Source of the DNA: Castellaniella hirudinis_A
Lineage (GTDB): Bacteria; Pseudomonadota; Gammaproteobacteria; Burkholderiales; Burkholderiaceae_B
Direction of reading: 5' to 3'
Assembly (NCBI RefSeq): GCF_047468865.1
Contig: NZ_JBLGTV010000008.1
Span: forward strand, 62,001 to 126,000
DNA length: 64,000 nt
Under the pieces are notes generated by a model. It worked only from the letters and a program-made list of their open reading frames with translations, searched no databases and was not told the origin of the DNA. Of the stretch, positions 16,796 through 25,918 are shown piece after piece. How positions within the stretch are numbered: the stretch's first letter is position 1; every line of letters begins with the position of its first letter. A program made the translations under genes and the position numbers.

Positions 16796-17822
16796 GCCGC
16801 GCCCCTTTGATCGGGCGATTGCCGTCAACACGTTTTTGCGGCCACTGGCCGCACACCTGGACGATGCAGCCGTCACGGAAATCGCCATTGTGCGGCCCGG
16901 TGAGTGCTACAGCCGTGTGCGGGGCGCCTGGATGCTGCACGAATGCCCCGCGCTGACCTACCCGCATCTGGAGGCCCTGGCGACTGCCCTGGCGGCCTAC
17001 AACCACATGGCGAAATCACCCATCCTGTCGGTCGTGCTGCCCGGCGGTGAACGCGGCCAGATTGTGCAGCCTCCGGCCTGCATTGACGGCACCCTGGCCG
17101 TCAACATTCGCAAGCATGCCCAGGCAGCGTTCACCCTGGAGACGCTGCAAGCCCAGGGCGCTTTTGATGCCGTCGATGATGCAGCGGCCCGGGCTGCTGC
17201 GGGCGGCATGTCGCCCATTGACCAGAACCTGCTGAAACTCAAGGCCAGCAGCAACATCCCGGCCTTCCTGCATGCAGCCATTCTGGCTCGTAAAAACATT
17301 GTGGTCGCGGGTGCAACCGGCTCGGGCAAAACCACCTTCGCCCGATCACTCATTGACCGGGTGCCGGTCGATGAACGGCTCATCACCATCGAGGACACGC
17401 ATGAATTGATGCTGCCCCGGCACCGCAACCGTATTCACCTGATGTATGGCGGCGTCCGGGGCCGGGTATCGGCCACCGATGCACTGGCGGCCTGCATGCG
17501 CTTGTCACCAGACCGGATCTTTCTGGCAGAACTGCGCGGCCCTGAAACCTGGGACTACCTGGCCGCGCTGAACACCGGCCACCCTGGATCAGTGACCACC
17601 ACGCATGCCAATAGTGCCGCCGATACCTTTGACCGCCTGGCGGTGCTGATCAAACAGTCGCCCACGGGCGGCAATCTGGACTTGGCAACCATCCAGGCGT
17701 TTCTGCGCCATACCGTGGACATCGTGCTGTATTTCGAGCGTTTCCGGTTGAAGGAACTCTGGTTTACGCCACACACGGCACTGCTGGACACGCCAGCACC
17801 CGCCGCGCTGCAAACCTGCTGA
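16773..17822 (+). CDS. virB11: VirB11-type hexameric ATPase
   Basis: The product is about 349 residues. Walker A (GATGSGKTT) is near residue 180, the Asp box LITIEDTHELMLP near 205, Walker B (RIFLAELRGPETWDYLAALNTGHPGS) near 250 and the His box TTHANSAADTFDRLA near 277, in the order expected for traffic ATPases. Two ATGs (16767 and 16773) are possible starts inside virB10; either gives the usual VirB11 length. It is the last gene of the virB run. Confidence 0.93.
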   Translation: MTSNPSTEPRPFDRAIAVNTFLRPLAAHLDDAAVTEIAIVRPGECYSRVRGAWMLHECPALTYPHLEALATALAAYNHMAKSPILSVVLPGGERGQIVQPPACIDGTLAVNIRKHAQAAFTLETLQAQGAFDAVDDAAARAAAGGMSPIDQNLLKLKASSNIPAFLHAAILARKNIVVAGATGSGKTTFARSLIDRVPVDERLITIEDTHELMLPRHRNRIHLMYGGVRGRVSATDALAACMRLSPDRIFLAELRGPETWDYLAALNTGHPGSVTTTHANSAADTFDRLAVLIKQSPTGGNLDLATIQAFLRHTVDIVLYFERFRLKELWFTPHTALLDTPAPAALQTC

Positions 17823-17829
17823 TCCCCCT

Positions 17830-17853
17830 GGGTGCCGGGCACTGCCGGCACCC
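17830..17853 (+). terminator. Hairpin after virB11
   Basis: Nine-base arms (gggtgccgg / ccggcaccc) with a 6-base loop lie 7 bp after the virB11 stop, followed by a pyrimidine-rich stretch without a clean T-run. Two weaker hairpins follow before the replication gene. It probably separates the transfer operon from repA transcription. Confidence 0.55.
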
Positions 17854-17942
17854 GTTCTGTCACCTTCTTTCCCCCTGACCCCGCGTGAGGCCTTGCTCAC
17901 GAATCCGGCAGGCCTTGGGCGGGCCTGTCTGGAGCATTTCCC

Positions 17943-18860
17943 ATGACCGCACCCACCCGCCTGCCCTTCCAGCAGGCCAGCACCCTGCTGCGCCTGTCTG
18001 CCGCCATGCAACGCGCCCAGCAAAAGGCCCAGCAAGCGATTGCCGCCGCCGCTGGAAAGGAGGCTACCACTCCGGCCCCCTTCATCGTGCCCGGCATCAA
18101 CGAAACAGCCCGCGCCATTCCCAACTACATCGCCCGCAGTTCCATCTTTGCCCCGGTGCGGCGCGGCTGGCGTCCCCTGCACGATGACACGGTGTTTTTG
18201 GAAGGCAGCAACATTCTGCTCAAAGGCTCGGGCAAGCAACTGAGCGAAGACCACGCCGACATCTGGATGCACGCCATGTACCTGCAAACCACGGCGCTGC
18301 TGGGCGAAGCCCCCTCCATCAACCGTGCAGATTTCCTGCGTGGCATGGGCAGGCCCACCGGGGGCAGTCAATACGAATGGCTGCACGAAGGCATGAAAGA
18401 CCTGGCCCGTTTTACCCTGTGCATCGAAGCCAGGCGCAAAGACGGCTCGGTGAAATATAGCTACGGCAATCACCCATCAGCCCGCGTGCTGGCCATGATC
18501 GGCGGGTTCGATTACGACGAGCGCAACGGCAGCTATACGATCTATGCCGACCCGCGCTGGGCGCAAATCTTCGGCAATCGGGAATACGCGTTGCTGGACT
18601 GGAGCAAACGCCTGCAAATGCGCTATGACTTGTCCAAAAGTCTGCAACGGCTGATCGGCACCTCCGCCGACATGCAGCAGAAATACAGCTTGGACATCTT
18701 GAAGGATCGCGCCCAATACACCGGACGGATGCGCGACTTCAGGGTCAGCCTGGAACGCAGCCTGGCTGAATTGGAAGCCCTGGAAGTCATCGTGGCCCCC
18801 CGTATCGAGGCGGCAAGCCGGGGCCACGAACAGGCAGTCTGGACCCGCCTGGACCGTTGA
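17943..18860 (+). CDS. trfA: TrfA-like plasmid replication initiator
   Basis: The product is 305 residues. The stretch IPNYIARSSIFAPVRRGWRPL followed by ILLKGSGKQLSEDHADIWMHAMYLQ corresponds to the conserved start of TrfA/RepA proteins of broad-host-range plasmids. The C-terminal half contains a winged-helix-like run (YALLDWSKRLQMRYDLSKSLQRLIGTSADMQQKYSLDILKDRA). Such proteins bind iterons and recruit DnaA and DnaB. Four iterons lie 130 bp downstream. An initiator of this kind inside an integrated element suggests replication of the excised circle. Confidence 0.85.
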   Translation: MTAPTRLPFQQASTLLRLSAAMQRAQQKAQQAIAAAAGKEATTPAPFIVPGINETARAIPNYIARSSIFAPVRRGWRPLHDDTVFLEGSNILLKGSGKQLSEDHADIWMHAMYLQTTALLGEAPSINRADFLRGMGRPTGGSQYEWLHEGMKDLARFTLCIEARRKDGSVKYSYGNHPSARVLAMIGGFDYDERNGSYTIYADPRWAQIFGNREYALLDWSKRLQMRYDLSKSLQRLIGTSADMQQKYSLDILKDRAQYTGRMRDFRVSLERSLAELEALEVIVAPRIEAASRGHEQAVWTRLDR

Positions 18861-18968
18861 GCAACCATCGTCATTACATCGCGCCCTGATCTGCCAACTG
18901 TCGAAAACACGGGGAAACCCAAACCGGAAATCGGCCTGAAATTGGTCAATCATTGATCAATTTCAGCT

Positions 18969-19171
18969 TGTGGATAAGTCATTCCAGCTATCGGCATAGC
19001 ATCGCGCCTGCATCGGCATAGCATCGCGGGTTATCGGCATAGCATCGCGCTTTGTCGGCATAGCATCGCGCCCCTGATGGCTGAAAGCCTTTATTCATGC
19101 GGTTTTCCAGGCATCAAAAAGCCTTCTACCTTATTTCTACCTTTCTTCTACCAGAAGCGACCTGTGGATAA
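18969..19171. other. Candidate vegetative origin (oriV) with iterons and DnaA boxes
   Basis: Four direct repeats of atcggcatagcatcgcg lie at 18990-19006, 19012-19028, 19033-19049 and 19054-19070 (the last with g for a at its first base), 21-22 bp apart, i.e. on one face of the helix. Perfect DnaA boxes (tgtggataa) lie on both sides, at 18969-18977 and 19163-19171. Between the iterons and the right box is an AT-rich stretch with three ttctacc repeats spaced 11 bp (19124, 19135, 19146), a likely unwinding element. The initiator gene is immediately upstream. Confidence 0.85.
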
Positions 19172-19344
19172 GTCTTTCGCCTACCCACACTGATCGCAGC
19201 ACACCCCGTCCGTCTCCATCCGCCACACCGGGCCGCCACCCGATGGCGGCTGGGATTCGGCAACAGAGCGACATCTGCCCATCCGGGCAACCCCTTCTCA
19301 ATCCTCACGACCGCCCTTCCAACCGACAGGGCAAAGGAGTTCTC

Positions 19345-19803
19345 ATGCATTCGAATCTCGACACGCGACTGCTGGCCATCGCCCAACGTGCCGCCCGCGA
19401 AGGCATCGGCGCACTGAGCCTGGGCGAAGCCCTGACCGCCGCCCTGGTGCTGGATCGCAATGACTGGCTGCATGAACGCGGCTACAGCATCGCCGATGCC
19501 CTGGATCGAATCGGCACCGAATGGGCCGCCCGCGTCCCGGCTGTCGCCCGGCAGTTTCAGACCGATCTGGCCCAGGCCCAACTGCGTTTCTCCTTTGAAA
19601 TCGTGCCGCGCAGCGGCGACGGCGAAGGCTACTTGCTGCGGCTGCTGGACCAGGGCGAAGAAGTCGGCTGCGGCCACTTCCCGGCACGCGGCAAGTCCGT
19701 GCGCTTTGCCGATAACCAATGCGCCTATGACGAGGCTCACGCGGCGGGCCTGGCGTGGTTGGACGGCAAACAGGCCCAGGCGCTGCCTGCGCTGCAACAC
19801 TGA
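19345..19803 (+). CDS. Hypothetical protein next to oriV
   Basis: The 152-residue soluble product starts after an AAAGGAG site. The first half is helical (RLLAIAQRAAREGIGALSLGEALTAALVLDRNDWLHERGYSIADALDRI). The second has a beta-rich stretch (LRFSFEIVPRSGDGEGYLLRLLDQGEEVGCGHFPARGKSVRF). I recognise no family. It is 18 bp upstream of the StbA-like gene and probably in the same operon as the stb set, so a role in plasmid maintenance is possible but unproven. Confidence 0.55.
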   Translation: MHSNLDTRLLAIAQRAAREGIGALSLGEALTAALVLDRNDWLHERGYSIADALDRIGTEWAARVPAVARQFQTDLAQAQLRFSFEIVPRSGDGEGYLLRLLDQGEEVGCGHFPARGKSVRFADNQCAYDEAHAAGLAWLDGKQAQALPALQH

Positions 19804-19821
19804 TCCGCAAGGCAAGCCCCG

Positions 19822-20307
19822 ATGACCGAACACTTCACCAAACCCGATCCCGTGGTCCGTTACCGGGCCGTGCTGGACAGCCTGGACCCGCGCTTGCGCA
19901 TCGCAGCCAAGCTACGGGCCTTGTTCCCGATGATTGAAACGCAGTTGGCCGCAGGCGTCCCCCATGCCGCCATCATGGAGGACTTGGCCCAGGCCGGACT
20001 GGCCGTGCGGTCCAGCACCTACATCACGACACTGCGCCGCTGGCGCAAGGCCAACCGTCCGCAAGCGGCCCCAGCCGTCCCTGTGACACCCCCCACACCC
20101 ACGGCGCACCGCACCGCGCCCGAAACACCCCGTACCACACCCTCTCCGCCGCCCGTGGATGCCATCCAAGGGCGGCCCCACGGCATTGAAACGCCCAGCG
20201 ACCTTCGGCAAATCCGCAACATGCGGGTAGACCTGGAGGCCCTGCGGCGCGAAGGCCTGGAACAACGCCAGAAAGCCACCAACCCCACTCCCCAAGACAA
20301 GGAATGA
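19822..20307 (+). CDS. StbA/TraK-like DNA-binding protein
   Basis: The product is 161 residues. The N-terminal part has the pattern LFPMIETQLAAGVPHAAIMEDLAQAGLAVRSSTYITTLRRWRKANRP, an HTH arrangement seen in R388 StbA and IncP TraK-like proteins. A Pro/Thr-rich linker and a charged C-terminal helix follow. Its place directly before the StbB and StbC homologs supports StbA. R388 StbA binds repeats near oriT and positions plasmid copies. I see no obvious array of such repeats upstream here. Confidence 0.65.
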   Translation: MTEHFTKPDPVVRYRAVLDSLDPRLRIAAKLRALFPMIETQLAAGVPHAAIMEDLAQAGLAVRSSTYITTLRRWRKANRPQAAPAVPVTPPTPTAHRTAPETPRTTPSPPPVDAIQGRPHGIETPSDLRQIRNMRVDLEALRREGLEQRQKATNPTPQDKE

Positions 20308-20311
20308 ACCC

Positions 20312-21019
20312 ATGAAAGTCGCAGTCCTCAACTACACCGGCTCGGTCGGCAAAACCGTCGTTGCCTCTCACCTGCTGGCCCCGCGCATGAACGGCGCACA
20401 GATTTTTGCCGTCGAGTCCACCAACGAAACCGGCGCGGATCTGGGCCTGTCGGTCGATCAGTTGCGCGGTGAACACTTCGGACGACTGTTCCGCGAACTG
20501 CTCACCCGTGACGATGCCATCGTGGATGTTGGGGCCAGCAACATCGAGGATTTTCTGGCGCACATGATGCGCTACGAGGGTGCCCACGAAGAAATCAGCT
20601 ACTTCGTTCTGCCGGTCATCAACACCGGCAAGGCCCAACGTGAAACCATCAAGACGGTGGCCGCGCTGGCAGGGCTGGGGGTCGCCCCGGACCGGGTGCG
20701 GCTGCTGTTCAATCGCGTAGAAACCAGCGTCGAGGAAGAATTCCCGTCGCTGCTGGCCTATGCCGCCAAAACCGGCGAAGCCCAGGCCAACCCCAAAGCG
20801 GCCATTTTCGAGAACGAAGTGTTTGAACTGCTGGCCGATCTGCGCACGACCATTGCCGATGTGCTGGCCGACCAGACCGACTACCGGGCACTGTTGCAGC
20901 AAACGGATCGCAGTGACCATGACCGTATCTCGCACCTGAGCAACATGCATGCCTTGCGGGCCTTGGCCCGGCCCGTGGATCGGCAGATGCATGCGGCCTT
21001 TGCCGCCCTCTTTGCGTGA
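20312..21019 (+). CDS. stbB: StbB-like ParA-family ATPase
   Basis: The product is 235 residues with an N-terminal deviant Walker A (LNYTGSVGKTVVASHLLAPRM) and a DVGASNIEDFL motif typical of R388 StbB relatives. It begins 4 bp after stbA and overlaps stbC by 4 bp. R388 StbB is linked to conjugation and to positioning of DNA near the membrane. A simple ParA partition role is less likely because no ParB homolog is present. Confidence 0.82.
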   Translation: MKVAVLNYTGSVGKTVVASHLLAPRMNGAQIFAVESTNETGADLGLSVDQLRGEHFGRLFRELLTRDDAIVDVGASNIEDFLAHMMRYEGAHEEISYFVLPVINTGKAQRETIKTVAALAGLGVAPDRVRLLFNRVETSVEEEFPSLLAYAAKTGEAQANPKAAIFENEVFELLADLRTTIADVLADQTDYRALLQQTDRSDHDRISHLSNMHALRALARPVDRQMHAAFAALFA

Positions 21020-21465
21020 ACGCCATGGACACATCCCCCAACCCGGCTGGGGGCCAGGCCCGCACCAAGCTGGATTTGCTGTACCGCGAGGTGCTGGGCG
21101 AGGTCGCCAGCCTGGTGGACCGGCTGGAGGCCATCGGCCAACGCCAGGACCAGGCCCTACCGCACATCCAGGCGCTGACCGAAGCCCTGCAACTGCTCCC
21201 CCGGCAACTGGACCGCCATCTGGCGGCCACCTTGCGCGAAGTCACCACGCCCATCCATGAACAATCACAACACGCCATGCAGGCCATGCTGGACGCCACA
21301 GGCGTTCGGCTGACGCACCTGGCCGAAGAATCCGCGCAATGCGCCCAGATCGCCCGGCAGTCAGCACGGCGCATGACGGTCATCGCCATGGTCATCGGCG
21401 GCGCATCCGGCATCCTGGGCGGGATGCTGGCTGGGCTGGCTTTGGGCCAATGGCTCGTTTCTTGA
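21016..21465 (+). CDS. stbC: StbC-like membrane protein
   Basis: The product is 149 residues with a coiled-coil body (VLGEVASLVDRLEAIGQRQDQALPHIQALTEALQLLPRQLDRHLAATLREV) and one C-terminal membrane helix (MTVIAMVIGGASGILGGMLAGLALGQWL). The layout and the position after stbB match StbC of R388, whose function is not settled. An internal ATG at 21025 is an alternative start. Confidence 0.68.
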   Translation: MNAMDTSPNPAGGQARTKLDLLYREVLGEVASLVDRLEAIGQRQDQALPHIQALTEALQLLPRQLDRHLAATLREVTTPIHEQSQHAMQAMLDATGVRLTHLAEESAQCAQIARQSARRMTVIAMVIGGASGILGGMLAGLALGQWLVS

Positions 21466-21478
21466 AGGCACAACCCCC

Positions 21479-23077
21479 ATGTCTACCCTGCTCTCTCCCA
21501 TCACGCGGCGGCGCATTGCCGCCTTTTCCCTGGGCCTCTTTCCGGTCGGTGCCTGGATGACCGCCGCCACCTACGGCAGCGGCATGGCCTGGCAGGACTG
21601 GAATAGCCGCACAGCCTGGTATTTCGTGAAACTGACGCCAGGCTATCCGCTGCTCTACGGGGCGCTGGGCATCGGCCTGCTCACCGCCCTGGCACTGATC
21701 CTGTTCGTGGGCCGCACCGCAAAAACCCAAGGGTTTGAAGGCGCGGCCTACAAACGCTTCGTCCGGGGCACCCGCATGACCACGACCAAACACCTGTCCA
21801 AGCTCTGCACCGAACCCGGTCATCAACAGATCGACGTGGCGGGCATCCCGCTGCCGACCGCCAATGAAAACCTGCATCTGCTGGTCAGCGGGGCCACGGG
21901 GTCGGGCAAATCCGTGCTGCTGCGCAATATGGCGGCCTCCGTGCAAGCCAGATCAAAAAACAGTCAACCCGGCTCCTTGTCAGTCCGCAAACCGCTGCGC
22001 AATGACCGCATGATCGTCATTGATCCGAACGGCGACATGCTGAGCAAGTTCTGGCAACCAGGCGATGTGATCCTGAATCCGTATGACGCCCGCAGCGAAG
22101 GCTGGTCGCTGTTCAACGAAGTGCGGGCCGACTATGACTGGAAGCACCTGGCGCGTTCCCTGGTCCCCATGAGCCAGGACAAAAATGCAGAGGAATGGAA
22201 CGATTTTGGCCGTCTGCTGCTGCGCGAAACGGCCAAAAAACTCTATCAGCTACAGGGAAAAAAAGCCCAGATCATGGATCTGTTTCGCCTCTGCACCATC
22301 GAAGATCCCAAGACGCTCAAACAATTCCTGGAAGGCACTCTGGCAGAGTCCCTGTTTGTCGGTTCCAGTGAGGCCAGCAAGGCGCTGTCCTCAGCCCGAT
22401 TTGTGCTGTCCAACAAACTGTCGGAACACACCAGTATGAAGCCCGGCCCGTTCTCCATCCGCGGCTGGCTGGATGACCCGCAGGCGGGCAATCTGTATAT
22501 CAACTGGCGCGAAGACATGATGCATGCCATGAAGCCGCTGGTGTCGGCCTGGGTCGATGTGTTCATCACATCCATTCTGTCCATGCCCGAGCACACCGGC
22601 AGGCGCTGGTGGCTGTTCATTGACGAACTGGCCAGCCTCGAAGGGTTGCCATCGCTGGAGGCCGGGCTGACCAAAGGCCGCAAGAATGGGCTGCGCATCG
22701 TCGCCGGATTGCAGAGCACATCCCAACTGGAACACATCTACGGGCGCACCATGGCCACCACCCTGCGGGCCAGCTTCCGCAACCTGGCGGTTCTGGGCGG
22801 ATCGCGCACCGATCCCCAGACGGCCCGCGACATGAGCGAAAGCCTGGGCAAGCATGAAGTCGAGCGCCCGAAATTCAGTGTTAGCCGCAGTGTCGATCAC
22901 CGCAACACTTCAGATAATATGGACCGGACGACTGAGGATGTGGTGACGGCGGCGCAGATTCAGGCGCTGCCGGTGCTGAAGGGGTATGTGGCGATGGCGG
23001 GAGATTTGCCTGTGGCCAGGGTGAAAATGCCGTATCGGCGGTTTATGGAGAAAGTCACATCATTTTCAGAAGCTTGA
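21479..23077 (+). CDS. virD4: TrwB/VirD4-type coupling protein
   Basis: The product is 532 residues. Two N-terminal membrane helices (residues 13-33 and 57-79) precede an ATPase domain with Walker A GATGSGKS (about 137-144) and Walker B WWLFIDELASLEG (about 377). GLTKGRKNGLRIVAGLQSTSQLEHIYG is a TraD/TrwB landmark. It brings the relaxosome to the secretion channel. In R388 the relaxase gene follows directly; here about 4.4 kb of cargo separates them. Confidence 0.92.
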   Translation: MSTLLSPITRRRIAAFSLGLFPVGAWMTAATYGSGMAWQDWNSRTAWYFVKLTPGYPLLYGALGIGLLTALALILFVGRTAKTQGFEGAAYKRFVRGTRMTTTKHLSKLCTEPGHQQIDVAGIPLPTANENLHLLVSGATGSGKSVLLRNMAASVQARSKNSQPGSLSVRKPLRNDRMIVIDPNGDMLSKFWQPGDVILNPYDARSEGWSLFNEVRADYDWKHLARSLVPMSQDKNAEEWNDFGRLLLRETAKKLYQLQGKKAQIMDLFRLCTIEDPKTLKQFLEGTLAESLFVGSSEASKALSSARFVLSNKLSEHTSMKPGPFSIRGWLDDPQAGNLYINWREDMMHAMKPLVSAWVDVFITSILSMPEHTGRRWWLFIDELASLEGLPSLEAGLTKGRKNGLRIVAGLQSTSQLEHIYGRTMATTLRASFRNLAVLGGSRTDPQTARDMSESLGKHEVERPKFSVSRSVDHRNTSDNMDRTTEDVVTAAQIQALPVLKGYVAMAGDLPVARVKMPYRRFMEKVTSFSEA

Positions 23078-23140
23078 TGACTACTTTCGGCCAAAAGCAG
23101 ACGACTGAAATGCACGGCGGTCATCACCAAAGATTCTTGG

Positions 23141-23995
23141 CTAGCGAATAAGCAGTATGGGCGCATGGATTGCTCGAATTACTGCCGTCGTAGTGCTCCC
23201 CACGATCAGAGTCCGAAGGGGCGAATGGCCGTGAGCGCCCATAATGAGCATTGAACTGGGTCGATCCGCCATGTAGTCCGCGATGACTTTATCCGGCGCA
23301 CCGGGAAGAAGTGACCAGTCTGCGTTGCCTCCATTTGCGCTTATGGTCAACACAACACGTTCCAAATCGCCGCGACGACTCTCAGACTCCTCGCCAGCCA
23401 TTATTAGGTGAACGGGCATTCCGTTGAGAATGGGTGAACTAGCCACATACTCCAACGCACGCAATATCGATTTGCCGCCGTCATAGGCGATCACGACCTC
23501 TTCTGGTTGTAAAAATTGCTGCGGGGCGACAACGAGAGGCTTTTTACTGGCTCTCAGAACGCGTTCAATTTTTGACCCGATATGGGCGGTCGCGAACTCA
23601 CTGGATGCACCGCGTTTGCCCATGACGACGAGTTCAGCTTCGGCTTCGCGCTCGAGTATCGTCTCGATGATGCCGCCATGCAAATGAACTTGTTCGATCT
23701 TCCCGCCGGTATTCAGCTCGATTCTAGTTTGGGCAGCATTCAGCAGCGCACGACCACTTTGGACGGCAAGTTTTCCCTGGGCCTCTTCGATGCGGGTCAA
23801 CTCTTCCAGAAGCTCACTTTTTACACCCAGGCCAATCGCCCCGCTGTAGTCATGGCGGGTGGCAACGGCGCTTTTGCGTTGCACGACATGTAGTAGTTCT
23901 ATATCGGACTTAGACCGCGACGCCAACCAAGCCGTGAGGTCACACACGGACATTGCATACGGGGACGCATCAACACATGCGAGGATCTTTGACAT
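23141..23995 (-). CDS. Tandem universal stress protein
   Basis: The product is 284 residues with two UspA domains. The first begins MSKILACVDASPYAMSVCD and ends GASSEFATAHIGSKIERVLRASKKPLVVAP, carrying a G-x2-G-x9-GS-type nucleotide loop. The second closes with MGAHGHSPLRTLIVGSTTTAVIRAIHAPILLIR, again with ATP-binding spacing. The start at 23995 follows GGAGAAG; an upstream ATG inside the SulP gene was rejected. It is 10 bp downstream of the SulP gene and surely cotranscribed. Confidence 0.87.
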   Translation of the reverse strand: MSKILACVDASPYAMSVCDLTAWLASRSKSDIELLHVVQRKSAVATRHDYSGAIGLGVKSELLEELTRIEEAQGKLAVQSGRALLNAAQTRIELNTGGKIEQVHLHGGIIETILEREAEAELVVMGKRGASSEFATAHIGSKIERVLRASKKPLVVAPQQFLQPEEVVIAYDGGKSILRALEYVASSPILNGMPVHLIMAGEESESRRGDLERVVLTISANGGNADWSLLPGAPDKVIADYMADRPSSMLIMGAHGHSPLRTLIVGSTTTAVIRAIHAPILLIR

Positions 23996-24005
23996 ATTTC
24001 TTCTC

Positions 24006-25490
24006 CTAATGGCCGACAGACTGAGCGTCTGCACCGGGTTTGTCATGCGTGGCATATCGTCCGATAATGGTTGCGCTGGCTTCATTTAAACCGGCGACCT
24101 CCACTGAAGTGCCTTCCCGCCTAAGCTTAATTACCACCTTATCCAAGGCGCCCACAGCGGAAATATCCCAGAAATGTGCGGCTGAAACGTCGAGCAAAAC
24201 CTTGTCCACCACCTCCTTGAAGTCGATGGCTTCAGAAAAGCGCTCGGTAGAAGCAAAAAACACTTGGCCCGAGTAAGCATACGTGCGCGTGCTCCCATCT
24301 TGGGATAGTGCCGATTTGACTGTGAGTAGTCGCTTTACTTTTCCTGCGAAGAACAACCCGCTAAGGATTACACCGGCCAACACCCCTTGTGCCAAATCGT
24401 GCGTCCAGACCACAACGACAACGGTGGCAATCATCACCACGGATGATTGCCAAGGATGTGAACGTAAGTTTCGGATCGAGCTCCAGCTGAAAGTGCCGAT
24501 CGACACCATAATCATGACGGCGACCAGCGCAGGCATCGGAATCTGTGCGACGAGCGGACCAAGCACCACAATCAAGAAGAGGAGAAAAGCGCCCGCCACG
24601 AGAGTCGAAAGGCGTGTGGATCCTCCTGACTTCACGTTGATCACGGATTGGCCAATCATGGCGCAGCCGCCCATTCCGCCAAAGAATCCCGTCACAAAGT
24701 TGGCGATCCCCTGGCCTTTGCATTCCCGGCGCTTATCGCTTGGCGTGTCGGTCAGGTCATCAACGATTTGCGCTGTCATCATCGACTCAAGCAATCCCAC
24801 GGCGGCCATGGTCAGGGAATAGGGAAAGATGATGCGTAGCGTTTCCAGGCTGAAAGGCACGTTGGGAATCAGGAATTCCGGTAACGACGAGGGTAGCTTT
24901 CCCATGTCGCCAACGGTGTTGACGGGCAATTCGCCATAGATCGAGATGATGGTCAGTACCACGATCGCAACCAGGGGCGACGGCACAGCCTTCGTCAGGC
25001 GGGGAAAGAGATAGATGATTGCCAAGCCGGCGCCAACCATGACGTACGTCATCCAGGTGACGTTAGTGAGCTGGGGCAACTGCGCAAGGAAGATCAGAAT
25101 CGCCAGCGCATTCACAAAGCCCGTAACCACCGACCGCGAGACATACTGCATCAGTAAATCGAGCCGGAGAAAGCCTGCCAATACTTGGAAAACACCCATA
25201 AGAATCGTAGCAGCGAAGAGGTACTCCACCCCATGCTCCTTGACCAGGGGTACGACCAATACTGCTATAGCAGCGGTTGCTGCTGAAATCATCCCCGGCC
25301 GACCGCCGACGAAAGCGATGATTACCGCAATGGAAAAAGAGGCATAAAGGCCTACGCGAGGGTCAATACCTGCAATGATGGAAAAGCCAATAGCTTCTGG
25401 GATAAGAGCAAGGGCGACGACGATGCCCGCGAGAATATCGGCGCGGGGATTGGACATCCATTCGCGGCGAAACGTGGAAAGAAAAGACAT
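24006..25490 (-). CDS. SulP-family anion transporter with STAS domain
   Basis: The product is 494 residues with 10-12 membrane segments. The family motifs DILAGIVVALALIPEAIGFSIIAGIDPRVGLYASF and GGCAMIGQSVINVKSGGSTRLS are intact, and a C-terminal STAS domain (about residues 395-480) ends the protein. SulP proteins carry sulfate, bicarbonate or related anions; the BicA-like subgroup often pairs with a Usp gene. Substrate choice cannot be read from sequence. Its GC content looks lower than that of the transfer backbone, which fits acquired cargo. Confidence 0.9.
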   Translation of the reverse strand: MSFLSTFRREWMSNPRADILAGIVVALALIPEAIGFSIIAGIDPRVGLYASFSIAVIIAFVGGRPGMISAATAAIAVLVVPLVKEHGVEYLFAATILMGVFQVLAGFLRLDLLMQYVSRSVVTGFVNALAILIFLAQLPQLTNVTWMTYVMVGAGLAIIYLFPRLTKAVPSPLVAIVVLTIISIYGELPVNTVGDMGKLPSSLPEFLIPNVPFSLETLRIIFPYSLTMAAVGLLESMMTAQIVDDLTDTPSDKRRECKGQGIANFVTGFFGGMGGCAMIGQSVINVKSGGSTRLSTLVAGAFLLFLIVVLGPLVAQIPMPALVAVMIMVSIGTFSWSSIRNLRSHPWQSSVVMIATVVVVVWTHDLAQGVLAGVILSGLFFAGKVKRLLTVKSALSQDGSTRTYAYSGQVFFASTERFSEAIDFKEVVDKVLLDVSAAHFWDISAVGALDKVVIKLRREGTSVEVAGLNEASATIIGRYATHDKPGADAQSVGH

Positions 25491-25918
25491 GAATTTTGAC
25501 TAACCTGAAGTTAGCAAGCGTGGCGAACGTGCCGAGGGATGTGGCTAAGAGTTGGTCTCGGAGCGAGCCATTATTCGCTTGGAGTTTCCGAGGGATAGGC
25601 GCCCGGCCGAGCCACCCGGCGCTGCCGAGTCCACTTAAGTCTCTGTCGTAGCGACGCAGCATCCATTGCAGGTGCTGTAACGCGAAATTATACATGACTG
25701 TGAAGTTCAGAAAGCGAGGTGGCCGACGTCCTGGCTAAATCTAGGGACCGCGCACTACACAGGTTCAAACCCTGAAAGTCGAACTTCTGCTTTGGGTCGG
25801 AAGCAGTCATTTATAGAGGGCTGATTTCGACCCGAAGCGGACGTTGGCGGACCTGTGTGGTGCCGAGCGCTCTCGCACTGGATTTCCGTACAATCTTCAT
25901 ACCAATAAGGAGAAGAGC
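25491..25918. other. Non-coding gap between SulP gene and nuclease candidate
   Basis: No gene is supported here. The gap holds two divergent fragments of a repeat-like pattern (gggtcggaagcagtcat around 25794 and cgacccgaagcggacgttgg around 25829). Related pieces (ggccaaaagcagacg near 23091, ggccgaaatcagacatcc near 27425) mark the other edges of the cargo. A plausible -10 box (tacaat, 25889-25894) lies before the rightward gene. A T-arm-like string (acaggttcaaaccctg) near 25760 is not part of a foldable tRNA. Confidence 0.4.

Noticed and set aside
18990..19070. Short regularly spaced repeats that could be read as a CRISPR array
   Set aside because: The repeats are 17 bp with only 4-5 bp between them, next to a replication initiator and DnaA boxes; there are no spacers and no cas genes.
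23141..25490. Reading the SulP/Usp pair as a bicarbonate-uptake module for carbon fixation
   Set aside because: No carboxysome, RuBisCO or carbonic anhydrase genes are near, and the substrate of the transporter cannot be told from sequence.
25740..25790. A T-arm-like string (acaggttcaaaccctg) suggesting a tRNA
   Set aside because: No acceptor, D or anticodon arms can be folded around it, so it is at best a fragment or chance.
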